NCBI GenBank assembly: GCA_050302275.1 | Contig: JBNLAT010000011.1 | Coordinates: 10,685-74,684, forward strand | DNA length: 64,000 bases | Origin: JAPHTQ01 sp050302275 | Lineage (GTDB): Bacteria; Pseudomonadota; Gammaproteobacteria; Thiohalomonadales; Thiohalomonadaceae | Reading direction: 5' to 3' | In this document: piece by piece, positions 18,772 through 28,007 of the stretch | Numbering within the stretch: position 1 is the stretch's first letter | How the letters are laid out: every line of letters begins with the position of its first letter | Notes under the pieces: model-generated | What the model saw: only the letters and a program-made list of their open reading frames with translations | What the model was told of the DNA's origin: nothing | Database searches by the model: none | Program-made: the position numbers and the translations under genes

Positions 18772-20150
18772 GAAGTTCACTCCGCCGCCGCCTGCTCATC
18801 ATCCTGCTGTCGATCACCGCGGTGATCTGGCTGTTCAGCGCCTGGCTCAACTACAGCGACACCCGCCATGAGATCGGCGAACTGTTCGATGCGCAGATGG
18901 CACAGACCGCACGCACCCTGCTCTCGGTCGCTGGTCATGAGCTTTCCGAGTTGAGCGACACCCGTCGCTTTGTCGGCAACACCCATATTCACTTCAGCGG
19001 CGATACCCGCTTCTCCGCCGCCGGTCACGAGTACGAACATAAGATGAGCTATCAGCTGTGGCAGCAGCCGGAAAATACGCTGATGATGCGCTCATTTAAC
19101 GCACCGGAAACACCGCTCAATACGCTGGATAACGGTTACAGTACCGAAATCATCGACGGCGAGGAGTGGAGGGTCTTCTCCCTGCTCGACCCGGAAGACG
19201 GCTTCATGGTGAAGATCGGCGAGGCGCTGGCGATCCGCGACGAACTGACCGAGACCGTGGCACTACGCATTGGCCTGCCGATCCTGTTCCTGTTACCGCT
19301 GATGGCACTGCTCATCCTGCTCGGTGTCAACCAGACCCTGCGTCCGCTGAATATTCTGGCAAGAAGTGTCTCCAATCGATCGCCCAGCAGTCTGGATGCG
19401 GTGGATGACCGCGATGCACCGTGCGAAATCATGCCCCTGGTCGAAGCCCTCAATCGACTATTCCTGCGCCTCTCCCGCGCCTTCGAAAGCGAACGTCGCT
19501 TTACCGCCGATGCCGCCCATGAACTGCGAACCCCGTTGGCCGCGTTGAAGATTCAGGCCCAGGTTGCCAAACGCAGCAACGATGACGAGGCGAGAAACCA
19601 GGCACTGGATAAATTGCTGGAGGGTGTGGAACGCGCCTCCCGGCTGGTAGAACAACTGCTGACCATGGCACGGGTCGATCCCGAAACCAGTAGTGTGCTG
19701 CACAGTGAAATTCGTCTGGACCGACTCTGCGAAGAGATGATGGCCAGCTATGTGCCACACGCAGCAATAAAAAATATTGAACTGGAACTCGATGTGGATG
19801 GTGTGACTGTACTCACCGGCCTGCAGGAGAGCCTGGAGATCCTGCTGCGCAACCTGCTCGACAACGCCATTCGCTACACCCCTGAGGGGGGGCGCATCAG
19901 CGTGCGGCTGGTGCAATGCGCGGACAACAGTATCGAACTGCATGTCGGTGACAGCGGCCCCGGTATCCCCGAGAGCGAACACGGGCGTATCTTCGACCGC
20001 TTCTATCGTCTCGCCGGGCAGAAAACCGAAGGCAGCGGCCTCGGCCTCTCCATCGTGCAGCGCATCGCTGAACTCAATCGTGCAGAGGTTTCTCTGGGTA
20101 AATCAGAACTGGGTGGTCTGGAAGTGACCGTTCACTTCCTGCGCCACTAA
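18768..20150 (+). CDS. Sensor histidine kinase, QseC-like
   Basis: A 460-aa inner-membrane kinase. TM1 (about 8-27) and TM2 (about 167-187) flank a periplasmic sensor region of about 140 aa. A HAMP-like linker follows, then the H-box DAAHELRTPLAALK with phospho-acceptor H251, an N-box (LLRNLLDNAIRYTPEGG), and G-boxes (GDSGPGIPE and GSGLGLSIVQ). The 3' end overlaps the convergent acyltransferase gene by four bases. It should phosphorylate the regulator encoded just upstream. Confidence 0.92.
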   Translation: MRSSLRRRLLIILLSITAVIWLFSAWLNYSDTRHEIGELFDAQMAQTARTLLSVAGHELSELSDTRRFVGNTHIHFSGDTRFSAAGHEYEHKMSYQLWQQPENTLMMRSFNAPETPLNTLDNGYSTEIIDGEEWRVFSLLDPEDGFMVKIGEALAIRDELTETVALRIGLPILFLLPLMALLILLGVNQTLRPLNILARSVSNRSPSSLDAVDDRDAPCEIMPLVEALNRLFLRLSRAFESERRFTADAAHELRTPLAALKIQAQVAKRSNDDEARNQALDKLLEGVERASRLVEQLLTMARVDPETSSVLHSEIRLDRLCEEMMASYVPHAAIKNIELELDVDGVTVLTGLQESLEILLRNLLDNAIRYTPEGGRISVRLVQCADNSIELHVGDSGPGIPESEHGRIFDRFYRLAGQKTEGSGLGLSIVQRIAELNRAEVSLGKSELGGLEVTVHFLRH

Positions 20151-20857
20151 TCTTTTACTGGAGCAAGTCGTTGCTCCAGTTCATGCAAACAGTCACGCGG
20201 CGCCAACTCACCACACTCCAGCTTTGGACGGTTAGTCAGACGCGCACGGGCACGTAACAATACCGGCATGAATATCCCCCCCTGGGCACGAATCCCCTCG
20301 ATACGCACCGGATAGATAGGACAGTTCGCCAGTTGCGCCAGACGGACCGCACCCGGTTTAAGGTGCCGCGGTGGATCACTGTCGAGGTGGATCTTGCCGT
20401 GGGGAAAGAGAGCAATAACATCCCCTTGCTTTAGTGCCTTGAGTGCTTCGCGAAAGGCCTTCTCCGGTTTGCCTCTACGATCCACCGGAATACAGCCGAC
20501 AGCACGAAACAACCACTCAAATCCAAAGCGATGATACTGCTCGGTAGCGATGAGAAAACGCAGCTTGCGACGACTGGCGGCGAACATTAGCACCGGGTCG
20601 AGACCGGAGATGTGGTTGGAGACCAGGATCGCCGGGCCGCTCTCCGGCAGCTCGATCAGATCATGGTTGAGGCGGTGATAATAACGACAGAAGAGGCGAT
20701 TGAAACCATCGAGCCAGTTCATCCAGCCGTGGCCCCAGTCGATCAGCGCGGCACGCAACGAGGCGCGCCAGATCAAAATCAACAACAGCAGCAACACCCC
20801 GGCAACTGCCCAGGGCCAGTAACACAGTATGGAAGAGAGTGAGGACGCTTCCTGCAT
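20147..20857 (-). CDS. PlsC-like lysophospholipid acyltransferase
   Basis: A 236-aa membrane-bound protein with one N-terminal helix (about 13-30). The acyltransferase motif NHISGLD (N81, H82, D87) is followed by the second motif around IPVDRRGKPEKAF and FPHGKIHLDSD, which stands where PlsC has FPEGTRS. The change of Glu-Gly-Thr to His-Gly-Lys suggests a substrate other than classical lysophosphatidate. It is downstream of def, starting ten bases after its stop. Confidence 0.8.
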   Translation of the reverse strand: MQEASSLSSILCYWPWAVAGVLLLLLILIWRASLRAALIDWGHGWMNWLDGFNRLFCRYYHRLNHDLIELPESGPAILVSNHISGLDPVLMFAASRRKLRFLIATEQYHRFGFEWLFRAVGCIPVDRRGKPEKAFREALKALKQGDVIALFPHGKIHLDSDPPRHLKPGAVRLAQLANCPIYPVRIEGIRAQGGIFMPVLLRARARLTNRPKLECGELAPRDCLHELEQRLAPVKD

Positions 20858-20866
20858 CGAGCGCCG

Positions 20867-21373
20867 TTACTTCTGGTAGACCTTGCGTCGGAACAGATCG
20901 TTGCGACGACTCACTAGGCGGTCGAGGAATAACATACCGTCGAGGTGATCGCACTCGTGCTGCACCGCCCTTGCCTCATAGCCTTCGCATTCGTATTCGT
21001 GCTTTTCACCGTTGCCGTCGTAGGCGCTGAATTTGATCCGTTCGGCACGAATGACGTTACCGGTGTAATCGGGTACCGACATACAGCCTTCACGGCCGAC
21101 CTTCATTCCGTCCCACTCGGTGATCTCGGGATTGATTAGTACCATAAAGCCATGATTCGGCACCGGCTTGCGGGTGGCCGAACAATCAACCAGCGCGATG
21201 CGTTGAAAACGTCCCACCTGGGGTGCGGCGATACCGACGCCACCGGGACCGGCGCGCATCGTCTCTTCCAGATCGGCAAGGAAGGCACGTAGTTCGTCGT
21301 CGAAATTCTCTACCGGCAGCGACTCCTGCTTCAGCCGCTCGTCCGGGTAGGTGAGGATATCCAGCAGTGCCAT
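20867..21373 (-). CDS. def: Peptide deformylase
   Basis: Removes the formyl group from nascent proteins; 168 aa. The three motifs are GVGIAAPQVG, EGCMSVP (Cys ligand) and QHECDHLDG (HExxH metal site). The ATG at 21373 has AGGAG five bases upstream; a GTG at 21379 is a weaker alternative. It sits away from the usual fmt partner, next to a GcvR-like gene, so it may be a second deformylase of the genome. Confidence 0.93.
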   Translation of the reverse strand: MALLDILTYPDERLKQESLPVENFDDELRAFLADLEETMRAGPGGVGIAAPQVGRFQRIALVDCSATRKPVPNHGFMVLINPEITEWDGMKVGREGCMSVPDYTGNVIRAERIKFSAYDGNGEKHEYECEGYEARAVQHECDHLDGMLFLDRLVSRRNDLFRRKVYQK

Positions 21374-21381
21374 GCTCACTC

Positions 21382-21903
21382 CTACCCGATTAAGGTATCG
21401 ATGGTTTCCAGCTGCGCTTCGATACCCTTCTCCGCTACCACATCCAGTGCCGATTGCAGTGCCTCAACACCTTCGGCGGCGTGACCTTCGATCTGCATGA
21501 TGTAGATCGGTTTGTCTTCGGTTCCGGCAACACTGGTATCCATATCCAGAATATGCAGGCCGGCCTCGGCCAGCGCGCCGGTGATACGGGCGACGATCCC
21601 GGCACGGTCCGCGCCGTAGACGGTGATGCGCACATCCGGCTCCAGATGTTGATGCAGTTTGGCATCGATATGATCCACGTGCAGATGCAGATCGAGGGAT
21701 TCGGCCACCGGTGCCACCATATCAGTGAGCGCCTTGACGCTGCCATCGAACTCCACCATCAGCATGATGGTGAAAGTGCCACCGAGGCGGATCATCGATG
21801 CCTCGCCCAAATTGCAGCCACCATCGAACAGCGCTGCACTGAGGTGGGCCACAATACCCGGCCGGTCTTTACCGACCACAGTCAACATGTACCAGTGTTT
21901 CAT
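21382..21903 (-). CDS. GcvR-like protein with two ACT domains
   Basis: A 173-aa cytoplasmic protein built from two ACT modules (about 1-80 and 88-170), each starting with a DRPGIVA or DRAGIVA turn. This is the layout of GcvR, the glycine-cleavage regulator, and related ACT proteins. The ATG at 21903 has AGGA six bases upstream; seven in-frame codons further upstream are not needed. No gcv genes are nearby, so the target is uncertain. It is in tandem with def. Confidence 0.78.
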   Translation of the reverse strand: MKHWYMLTVVGKDRPGIVAHLSAALFDGGCNLGEASMIRLGGTFTIMLMVEFDGSVKALTDMVAPVAESLDLHLHVDHIDAKLHQHLEPDVRITVYGADRAGIVARITGALAEAGLHILDMDTSVAGTEDKPIYIMQIEGHAAEGVEALQSALDVVAEKGIEAQLETIDTLIG

Positions 21904-21920
21904 TGTTTTTCCTTTCTCGT

Positions 21921-22649
21921 TCATTCCAGCCAGATCAGGCTGACCATCCGTCCGGTCCGCCCGTCGCGGCGGTAGGAAAAGAATCTTTGGCTATCGCTAA
22001 AGGTACAGAATTCGCCGCCATAAATCTTGGTAACACCGGCGGACTGTAACCTCCGCCGCGCCAGTGTGTAGATATCGGCTAGCCAGCGACCGTTAACCGA
22101 AGGTCTGAAGGCGCTATCCGCACCAATATCAACCGCGAGAAAGGCGTCGCGCACTTCGTCACCCACCTCAAAGGCTTGCGGGCCGATAGCCGGACCCAAC
22201 CAGGTGAGGATCTCGCCCTCGGCTTTCATTTCAGAGATGGCCCTTTCGAGCACGCCGTTCAAGAGGCCGCGCCACCCGGCATGAGCCGCGGCGACATGAG
22301 TTCCGCTGCTATCACAAAACAGTACCGGCAGACAGTCAGCGGTCATCACCGTACACACCACACCGGGTTGATCCGTATGAGAAGCATCCGCCTCGCAACC
22401 GGTTGCACAGGCAGCGGCATCCACCGCCTCGGTACCATGTACCTGACTCAACCAACGCGGTTCGGTGGATAGATGTAAACCTTCACTTACCCGGTGACGG
22501 TTCTCTGCCACCGCAACCGGATCATCGCCGACATGGTCGCCAAGATTGAGACTGTCGTACGGGGGCGGACTAACACCGCCGATACGGGTGGTCACAGCGG
22601 CATGGATATTAGTGGGGGCTGGCCATTCGGGACGAATGAACTCAATCAC
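21921..22649 (-). CDS. pgeF: Peptidoglycan editing factor / YfiH laccase-domain protein
   Basis: A 242-aa protein of the YfiH (DUF152) family, reported as a peptidoglycan-editing factor and as a purine nucleoside phosphorylase. The signature segments are QVHGTEAV, TADCLPVLF and AAHAGWRGLL, with metal-binding His and Cys residues. It overlaps the 3' end of rluD by eight bases, so it is translationally coupled. The rluD-pgeF-clpB neighbourhood is conserved in gammaproteobacteria. Confidence 0.9.
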   Translation of the reverse strand: MIEFIRPEWPAPTNIHAAVTTRIGGVSPPPYDSLNLGDHVGDDPVAVAENRHRVSEGLHLSTEPRWLSQVHGTEAVDAAACATGCEADASHTDQPGVVCTVMTADCLPVLFCDSSGTHVAAAHAGWRGLLNGVLERAISEMKAEGEILTWLGPAIGPQAFEVGDEVRDAFLAVDIGADSAFRPSVNGRWLADIYTLARRRLQSAGVTKIYGGEFCTFSDSQRFFSYRRDGRTGRMVSLIWLE

Positions 22650-23646
22650 TCCCCTGCTCCAGATCGTGGCGCAACACCGTCAGCAGTTGCTGCATGTCCT
22701 GCGGCAGTTCAGCGGTCCACTCCAGATACTCGCCACTCTGTGGATGCACCAACCCCAGGCGCGAGGCGTGCAGTGCCTGACGATGGAAATTGCGCAGCAT
22801 CTGCTCCAGTTCCGGACTACAGGCAGGTGGAATACGCAGGCGACCACCGTAGACTGGGTCGCCCACCAGCGGATTGTGGCGATGGGCCATGTGAACACGA
22901 ATCTGGTGAGTACGACCAGTCTCCAGTTGCACCTTGATGTGGGTATGGGCACGGAAACGCTCCGCCAGACGGTAGTGGGTCACCGCCGGTTTGCCGTTGC
23001 GCACCACAGCCATGCGCTTGCGATCCACCGGGTGACGACCGATGGGCTCGTCAACCGTGCCACCACCGGTGAGGACACCATGAACCACCGCATCGTACTC
23101 GCGGGTAAATTCCCGCGCCTGCAGCTGCTCGACCAGCGCGGTCTGCGCCTCCAGGGTCCGCGCTACTACCAACAGGCCGGTGGTCTCCTTGTCCAGTCGG
23201 TGAACGATTCCGGCACGGGGCACGACTGCAATCTCCGGATCGTGATGCAGCAAAGCGTTGAGCAGGGTGCCCTGCCAGTTCCCTGCCGCCGGGTGAACCA
23301 CCAGTCCCGCCGGTTTGTTGATCACGATGAGGGCATCGTCCTGATAGACGATATCCAGTTGAATCGGCTCCGGCTTGAACTCGCTCTCCGCCTCCAGCTG
23401 CACATCGAGTTCAATCGACTCGCCACCGAGCAGTTTGTCCTTGGGGCGCATTACCTCGCCATCCACCAGCACACAACCCTGCTTAACCCACTGTTGCAGT
23501 CGGGAACGGGAAAAATCGGGGAAAAGTTTGGCCAGCGCCTGATCGAGCCGTGAACCTGCCAGCTCCAGCGGAACCTCAGCCTGCAACTGACGTCGTAGCG
23601 ATGTTGCGGATTTGTGCCCGCTTTGATTTATTCCAGCGGATGCCAT
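22642..23646 (-). CDS. rluD: 23S rRNA pseudouridine synthase RluD
   Basis: Converts uridines 1911, 1915 and 1917 (E. coli numbering) in helix 69 of 23S rRNA; 334 aa. An S4 RNA-binding domain (about 30-95) precedes the catalytic domain with GIVHRLDKETTG, which contains the catalytic Asp. RTHQIRVH and GDPVYGG are further family motifs. It is divergent from bamD, the same arrangement as in E. coli and Pseudomonas. Confidence 0.95.
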   Translation of the reverse strand: MASAGINQSGHKSATSLRRQLQAEVPLELAGSRLDQALAKLFPDFSRSRLQQWVKQGCVLVDGEVMRPKDKLLGGESIELDVQLEAESEFKPEPIQLDIVYQDDALIVINKPAGLVVHPAAGNWQGTLLNALLHHDPEIAVVPRAGIVHRLDKETTGLLVVARTLEAQTALVEQLQAREFTREYDAVVHGVLTGGGTVDEPIGRHPVDRKRMAVVRNGKPAVTHYRLAERFRAHTHIKVQLETGRTHQIRVHMAHRHNPLVGDPVYGGRLRIPPACSPELEQMLRNFHRQALHASRLGLVHPQSGEYLEWTAELPQDMQQLLTVLRHDLEQGSD

Positions 23647-23690
23647 GGGTATACTTGGTGCCTGCCTGATTTACTTAAAGAACGGATACT

Positions 23691-24476
23691 ATGCGTTTTT
23701 CCAAAATTCTGTCCATTTTTTCCCTGCTTCTGCTGCTCGCTGCCTGCTCCGGCATGCCCGAAGACCAAACCGCCAACTGGACGGTGGAAGATTTCTATAC
23801 AACGGCCAAGCAGGCTCTCGACAACGAAGACTACATGGGTGCCGCCAACTACTACACCCAGCTCGAGGCGCGTTACCCGTATGGAGTTTACGCACAGCAG
23901 GCGCAACTGGACATCATCTTCGCCTACTACAAGGGTAACGAACCGGCTTCGGCCGTCGCCGCGGCAGACCGCTTTATCAAACTGCACCCGCGCCACGCCA
24001 ATGTCGACTACGCCTATTACATGCGCGGTCTGGTGACCTTCGATCAAAACCCCAGTCTGTTCGCCGGCCTCTTTCCCAAAGATCCGTCCAAGCGCGATCC
24101 GGGCGCACTGCGTGAATCGTTCAACTACTTCAAGGAACTGGTCACCCGCTACCCCGGCAGTCAGTACACCAAAGATGCGATCGAACGGATGAAGGTACTG
24201 CGCAACAACCTGGCCAAGCACGAACTAGCAGTGGCCGACTACTATATGCGTCGCGGTAGCTACCTGGCCGCCGCCAATCGCGCCAAGTATGTGCTGGAAA
24301 ACTACCAGCGCTCTGAGGCGGTGCCTGACGCACTGGCGATGCAGATCAGGGCCTACCGTAAAATCGATATGACCGACCTGGCCAACGATGCCTTACGGGT
24401 ACTGAAGAAAAACTATCCTGATTACCCGGCTCTGGCAGAACTGCAGCAGCCAACTACAGCGCCGAAGCTACCCTGA
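23691..24476 (+). CDS. bamD: Outer-membrane assembly lipoprotein BamD
   Basis: Essential part of the BAM complex that inserts beta-barrel proteins; 261 aa. A lipoprotein signal with lipobox LAAC (C19) is present. The body consists of tetratricopeptide-like helices, including the ARYPYG, HPRHANVDYAYYMRGL and RYPGSQY repeats typical of this family. A nitroreductase gene follows 16 bases downstream and may be co-transcribed. Confidence 0.95.
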   Translation: MRFSKILSIFSLLLLLAACSGMPEDQTANWTVEDFYTTAKQALDNEDYMGAANYYTQLEARYPYGVYAQQAQLDIIFAYYKGNEPASAVAAADRFIKLHPRHANVDYAYYMRGLVTFDQNPSLFAGLFPKDPSKRDPGALRESFNYFKELVTRYPGSQYTKDAIERMKVLRNNLAKHELAVADYYMRRGSYLAAANRAKYVLENYQRSEAVPDALAMQIRAYRKIDMTDLANDALRVLKKNYPDYPALAELQQPTTAPKLP

Positions 24477-24492
24477 ACAGCGGGAGGTTTGT

Positions 24493-25014
24493 ATGTGGGA
24501 CTTTTTCGAAACCGTACGTCACCGCCACTCGATACGTAAATATCGCGATGACCTGCCAGTAGAACCTGAAAAACTGCACGCCATTCTGGAGATGGCCTGC
24601 GCCGCGCCATCCGCCGGCGACCTGCAGTCCTACCACATCACCGTGGTCACCGACGGGGAAAAACGCCAGCGACTCAGTGAGATCGCCGAGAACCAGACCT
24701 TCATTGCCGAAGCGCCAGTAGCCCTGCTGTTTAGCAGTGACCCGAAACGTTCTGGTAAGAAATACGGTGAACGCGGTGAATGCCTCTATGCAGTGCAGGA
24801 CACAACCATCGCCGCATCCTACGCACAGCTGGCGGCGGTTGCAGCCGGATTAGGCTCCACCTGGGTGGGGTATTTTGATAACGAGGCGATTAAAAAGGAG
24901 TTTGGGCTGGCGGCAGAGCTGGAACCTATCGCCATCCTCAGCATTGGCTACCCTGCGGAACTGCCGGAAGAGAGTCCACGCAGGGCGATGGATCAGGTGG
25001 TTACCCACATCTAG
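24493..25014 (+). CDS. Nitroreductase-family flavoprotein
   Basis: A 173-aa cytoplasmic protein of the FMN-dependent nitroreductase superfamily. The N-terminal RHRHSIRKY motif (FMN phosphate contact) and the GLGSTWVGYFD segment are characteristic. GGGAGG precedes the ATG with good spacing. It lies 16 bases after bamD. The physiological substrate is unknown. Confidence 0.85.
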   Translation: MWDFFETVRHRHSIRKYRDDLPVEPEKLHAILEMACAAPSAGDLQSYHITVVTDGEKRQRLSEIAENQTFIAEAPVALLFSSDPKRSGKKYGERGECLYAVQDTTIAASYAQLAAVAAGLGSTWVGYFDNEAIKKEFGLAAELEPIAILSIGYPAELPEESPRRAMDQVVTHI

Positions 25015-25022
25015 CAAACAGC

Positions 25023-25058
25023 CTACTCAGACGCCACACTACCGTGCCGTCTGAGTAG
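25023..25058. terminator. Bidirectional terminator between the nitroreductase gene and glnB
   Basis: CTACTCAGACG (25023-25033) pairs perfectly with CGTCTGAGTAG (25048-25058). The hairpin lies between two converging genes. AATTTAGTT follows on the plus strand and GCTGTTT on the minus strand, so it can serve both. Confidence 0.6.
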
Positions 25059-25065
25059 AATTTAG

Positions 25066-25404
25066 TTAGATAGCGGTGGGGCCTTCCTCACCAGTCCGAA
25101 TTCGAATCACACGCTCGACATTCGTTACGAAGATCTTGCCATCACCGATCTTGCCGGTACGGGCCACGTTGGTGATCGCTTCGATGCACTGCTCAACCAT
25201 GCCTTCCTCGACGACCAGTTCGATCTTCACCTTGGGCAGGAAGTCGACCACATACTCCGCACCGCGATAGAGTTCGGTGTGGCCTTTCTGCCGACCGAAA
25301 CCCTTCACTTCGGTAGCGGTCATGCCCGCTACGCCAATATCGGAAAGCGCCTCGCGCACATCGTCAAGCTTGAACGGTTTGATGATCGCTTCAACCTTTT
25401 TCAT
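25066..25404 (-). CDS. glnB: Nitrogen regulatory protein P-II
   Basis: A 112-aa trimeric signal protein that senses 2-oxoglutarate and ATP/ADP and relays nitrogen status. The T-loop is intact, with the uridylylation site Y51 in LYRGAEYVVDF. The C-terminal signature TGKIGDGKIFV is present. It lies 77 bases downstream of nadE on the same strand, a pairing seen in other proteobacteria, and may share its transcript. Confidence 0.95.
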   Translation of the reverse strand: MKKVEAIIKPFKLDDVREALSDIGVAGMTATEVKGFGRQKGHTELYRGAEYVVDFLPKVKIELVVEEGMVEQCIEAITNVARTGKIGDGKIFVTNVERVIRIRTGEEGPTAI

Positions 25405-25481
25405 CTGTTGTTTTCCTTTGTTTCGCTATGTGTCGATTGCAGGATGTCGCTCTTCCATTCTACACGGGTTATCGCAGACTG

Positions 25482-27107
25482 CTAGAGTCGACCAAACCCC
25501 GAGGTAATGGGATAGCGTCGATCACGGCCAAAAGCACGGCGGGTAATACGCACACCCGGTGCCGCCTGACGGCGTTTGTATTCGTTAATATCCACCAGCC
25601 GAATCACCCGCCGCACGATCGCTTCGTCGTAACCGGCGGCGACGATCTCCTCACGGCAAAGATCTCGCTCGACGTACATCTCCAGGATCGCATCCAGTAC
25701 TTCATAATCGGGCAGGCTGTCGCTGTCCTGCTGGTCTGCCGCCAGCTCCGCCGAGGGAGGGCGGGTGATGACCCGTTCCGGGATCACCGGCGAGAGCGTA
25801 TTGCGGTAAAGGGAGAGGCGAAATACCAAAGTCTTTGGCACATCCTTGAGGGCATCGAAACCACCCGCCATATCACCGTAAAGGGTCGCATAGCCCACCG
25901 CCATTTCGCTCTTGTTGCCGGTGGTCAGCACCATCTTGCCCTTCTTGTTGGAGATTGCCATCAGCAGGATGCCGCGACAACGAGCCTGAATATTCTCTTC
26001 GGTGGTGTCCACCTCACGACCGGCAAACTCATCCTGGAGACTCTCAAGGAAAACGTTGAAGGCCGGTTCGATGGGAATCACCCGGTAATCGACACCCAGT
26101 ATCTCCGCCTCTTCGCGGGCATCATCGAGACTCATGTCGGCGGTATAGCGCGACGGCATCATTACCGCCTCGACCCGCTCCGCACCGATGGCATCCACTG
26201 CGATGGCCAGACTCAAAGCGGAGTCGATACCGCCGGAGAGGCCGAGCACCACGCCAGGGAAACCGTTCTTTTCGATATAGTCGCGCACCCCGAGTACCAG
26301 CGCGTTGTAGACGCTGGCTTCAACACTTAGCGGCGCAGCCATTTCACCGGGCAGCGGTGTAACGGTCTCGCCGTCGATCTGGAATTCGCTAAGGTACAAA
26401 CCCTCTTCGAAGGCAGGGACCTGCTGGGTGACCTTGCCCTGGGCATCCATGACGAAGGAACCGCCGTCGAACACCAGCTCGTCCTGACCGCCCAGCAGAT
26501 TGACGTAGAGTAGCGGCACGCCGCCCTCGCTGATGCGGGCACGTACCGTCTCTTCGCGCTCGTTACCTTTATTAATATGGAAGGGGGAGGCGTTGATGTT
26601 GACGATCAGTCGCGCCCCGGCAGTACAGGCCTGGGCCACTGAGCCGGGCTGCCAGATATCCTCACAAATGGTCAGCCCCACCGGCACGCCTTTGATCTCT
26701 ACCACACAGGCCTCGCTGCCCGGGGCAAAGTAACGCTTCTCATCGAAGACGCTGTAGTTGGGTAGATGCTGCTTGTGATAGGTGGCGACGGTCTTCCCGT
26801 CACGCAGCAATGAGGCTGCATTGTAGAGCCCGCCGGTCGCGGCGTGGGGATGGCCGAGGATGATCTCGATGCCGCGCACCTTCTGATTGATGCTCTCCAG
26901 TGCCGCCAGGGTGCGGGTCAACAGACGCGGGCGCAGCAGCAGATCTTCCGGCGGATAACCGGTGAGGGTCAGCTCGGGGAAGACCACCAGATCGGCCTGC
27001 AGCTCATCGCGGGCCTGCTCGGCGGCGGCGATCACCCGGGCGGCGTTGCCCTCAATGTCGCCCACCAGCATATTGTGCTGGGCCATTGCGATGCGCAGAG
27101 TCGACAT
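25482..27107 (-). CDS. nadE: Glutamine-dependent NAD+ synthetase
   Basis: Last step of NAD biosynthesis, converting nicotinate adenine dinucleotide to NAD; 541 aa. The N-terminal nitrilase-fold glutaminase domain carries the Glu in VFPELTLTGYPPEDLL, the Lys in KQHLPNY and the Cys in LTICEDIW. The C-terminal synthetase domain has the pyrophosphatase P-loop LSGGIDSALS. It is downstream of sucCD on the same strand with a 24-base gap, so probably part of a sucCD-nadE-glnB unit linking central carbon, NAD and nitrogen status. Confidence 0.95.
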   Translation of the reverse strand: MSTLRIAMAQHNMLVGDIEGNAARVIAAAEQARDELQADLVVFPELTLTGYPPEDLLLRPRLLTRTLAALESINQKVRGIEIILGHPHAATGGLYNAASLLRDGKTVATYHKQHLPNYSVFDEKRYFAPGSEACVVEIKGVPVGLTICEDIWQPGSVAQACTAGARLIVNINASPFHINKGNEREETVRARISEGGVPLLYVNLLGGQDELVFDGGSFVMDAQGKVTQQVPAFEEGLYLSEFQIDGETVTPLPGEMAAPLSVEASVYNALVLGVRDYIEKNGFPGVVLGLSGGIDSALSLAIAVDAIGAERVEAVMMPSRYTADMSLDDAREEAEILGVDYRVIPIEPAFNVFLESLQDEFAGREVDTTEENIQARCRGILLMAISNKKGKMVLTTGNKSEMAVGYATLYGDMAGGFDALKDVPKTLVFRLSLYRNTLSPVIPERVITRPPSAELAADQQDSDSLPDYEVLDAILEMYVERDLCREEIVAAGYDEAIVRRVIRLVDINEYKRRQAAPGVRITRRAFGRDRRYPITSGFGRL

Positions 27108-27131
27108 AGAGGGCCAGTCCGTTTGGGTGAC

Positions 27132-28007
27132 TTAACCTGCCGCCAGCACTTCGGCCATACGCGCACCCATCTCGGCGGGCGAACGCACTACCGAGACACC
27201 GGCCTGCTCGAGGGCGGCGAATTTCTCATCCGCGGTGCCCTTACCACCGGCGATAATCGCCCCGGCGTGGCCCATGCGTTTTCCGGGCGGTGCAGTGACC
27301 CCGGCGATGTAGGAGACCACCGGTTTGCTGATGTGGCGGGAGATGAACTCGGCCGCTTCCTCTTCTGCGGTACCGCCGATCTCGCCGACCATAATGATGC
27401 CTTCGGTCTGCGGGTCGCGCTCGAACAGGCAGAGGCAGTCGATAAAGCTGAGGCCGTGGATCGGATCGCCGCCGATACCGACGCAGGTGGACTGACCCAG
27501 TCCGGCCTGGGTGGTCTGATGCACCGCCTCGTAGGTGAGGGTGCCGGAGCGGGAGACGATACCGATCTTGCCCTTCTGGTGGATCGCACCGGGCATGATG
27601 CCGATCTTGCACTCGCCGGGGCTAATCACGCCGGGGCAGTTGGGACCGATCAAGCGTACTTCGCTGCCCTTGAGCGCCGCCTTGACCCGCAACATGTCCA
27701 TCACCGGAATGCCCTCGGTGATGCAGACGATGGTCTCGATCCCGGCATCGGCCGCTTCGAGGATCGCGTCCGCAGCGAAGGGGGCCGGAACGTAGATCAT
27801 AGTGGCATCGGCGTCGGTCTCACGTACCGCGTCGTGCACGGTGTTGAACACCGGACGCTCCAGGTGGCTGCTACCGCCCTTGCCGGGGGTCACGCCGCCG
27901 ACCAGATTGGTGCCGTAGGCGATGGCCTGCTCGGAGTGGAAGGTACCCTGCTTGCCGGTAAAACCCTGGCAGATGACCTTGGTGTCACGATCGATAAGGA
28001 TGGTCAT
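27132..28007 (-). CDS. sucD: Succinyl-CoA synthetase alpha subunit
   Basis: TCA-cycle enzyme subunit of 291 aa that binds CoA and carries the phosphohistidine. The N-terminal Rossmann part begins with CQGFTGKQGTFH. The active His lies in GKRMGHAGAI, and IGPNCPGVI is also typical. The start overlaps sucC by four bases, so the two subunits are translationally coupled. Confidence 0.97.
   Translation of the reverse strand: MTILIDRDTKVICQGFTGKQGTFHSEQAIAYGTNLVGGVTPGKGGSSHLERPVFNTVHDAVRETDADATMIYVPAPFAADAILEAADAGIETIVCITEGIPVMDMLRVKAALKGSEVRLIGPNCPGVISPGECKIGIMPGAIHQKGKIGIVSRSGTLTYEAVHQTTQAGLGQSTCVGIGGDPIHGLSFIDCLCLFERDPQTEGIIMVGEIGGTAEEEAAEFISRHISKPVVSYIAGVTAPPGKRMGHAGAIIAGGKGTADEKFAALEQAGVSVVRSPAEMGARMAEVLAAG

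Noticed and set aside
22546..23553. Open frame of about 335 codons antisense to rluD
   Set aside because: It is His/Gln-rich without a domain, and rluD on the other strand is unambiguous.
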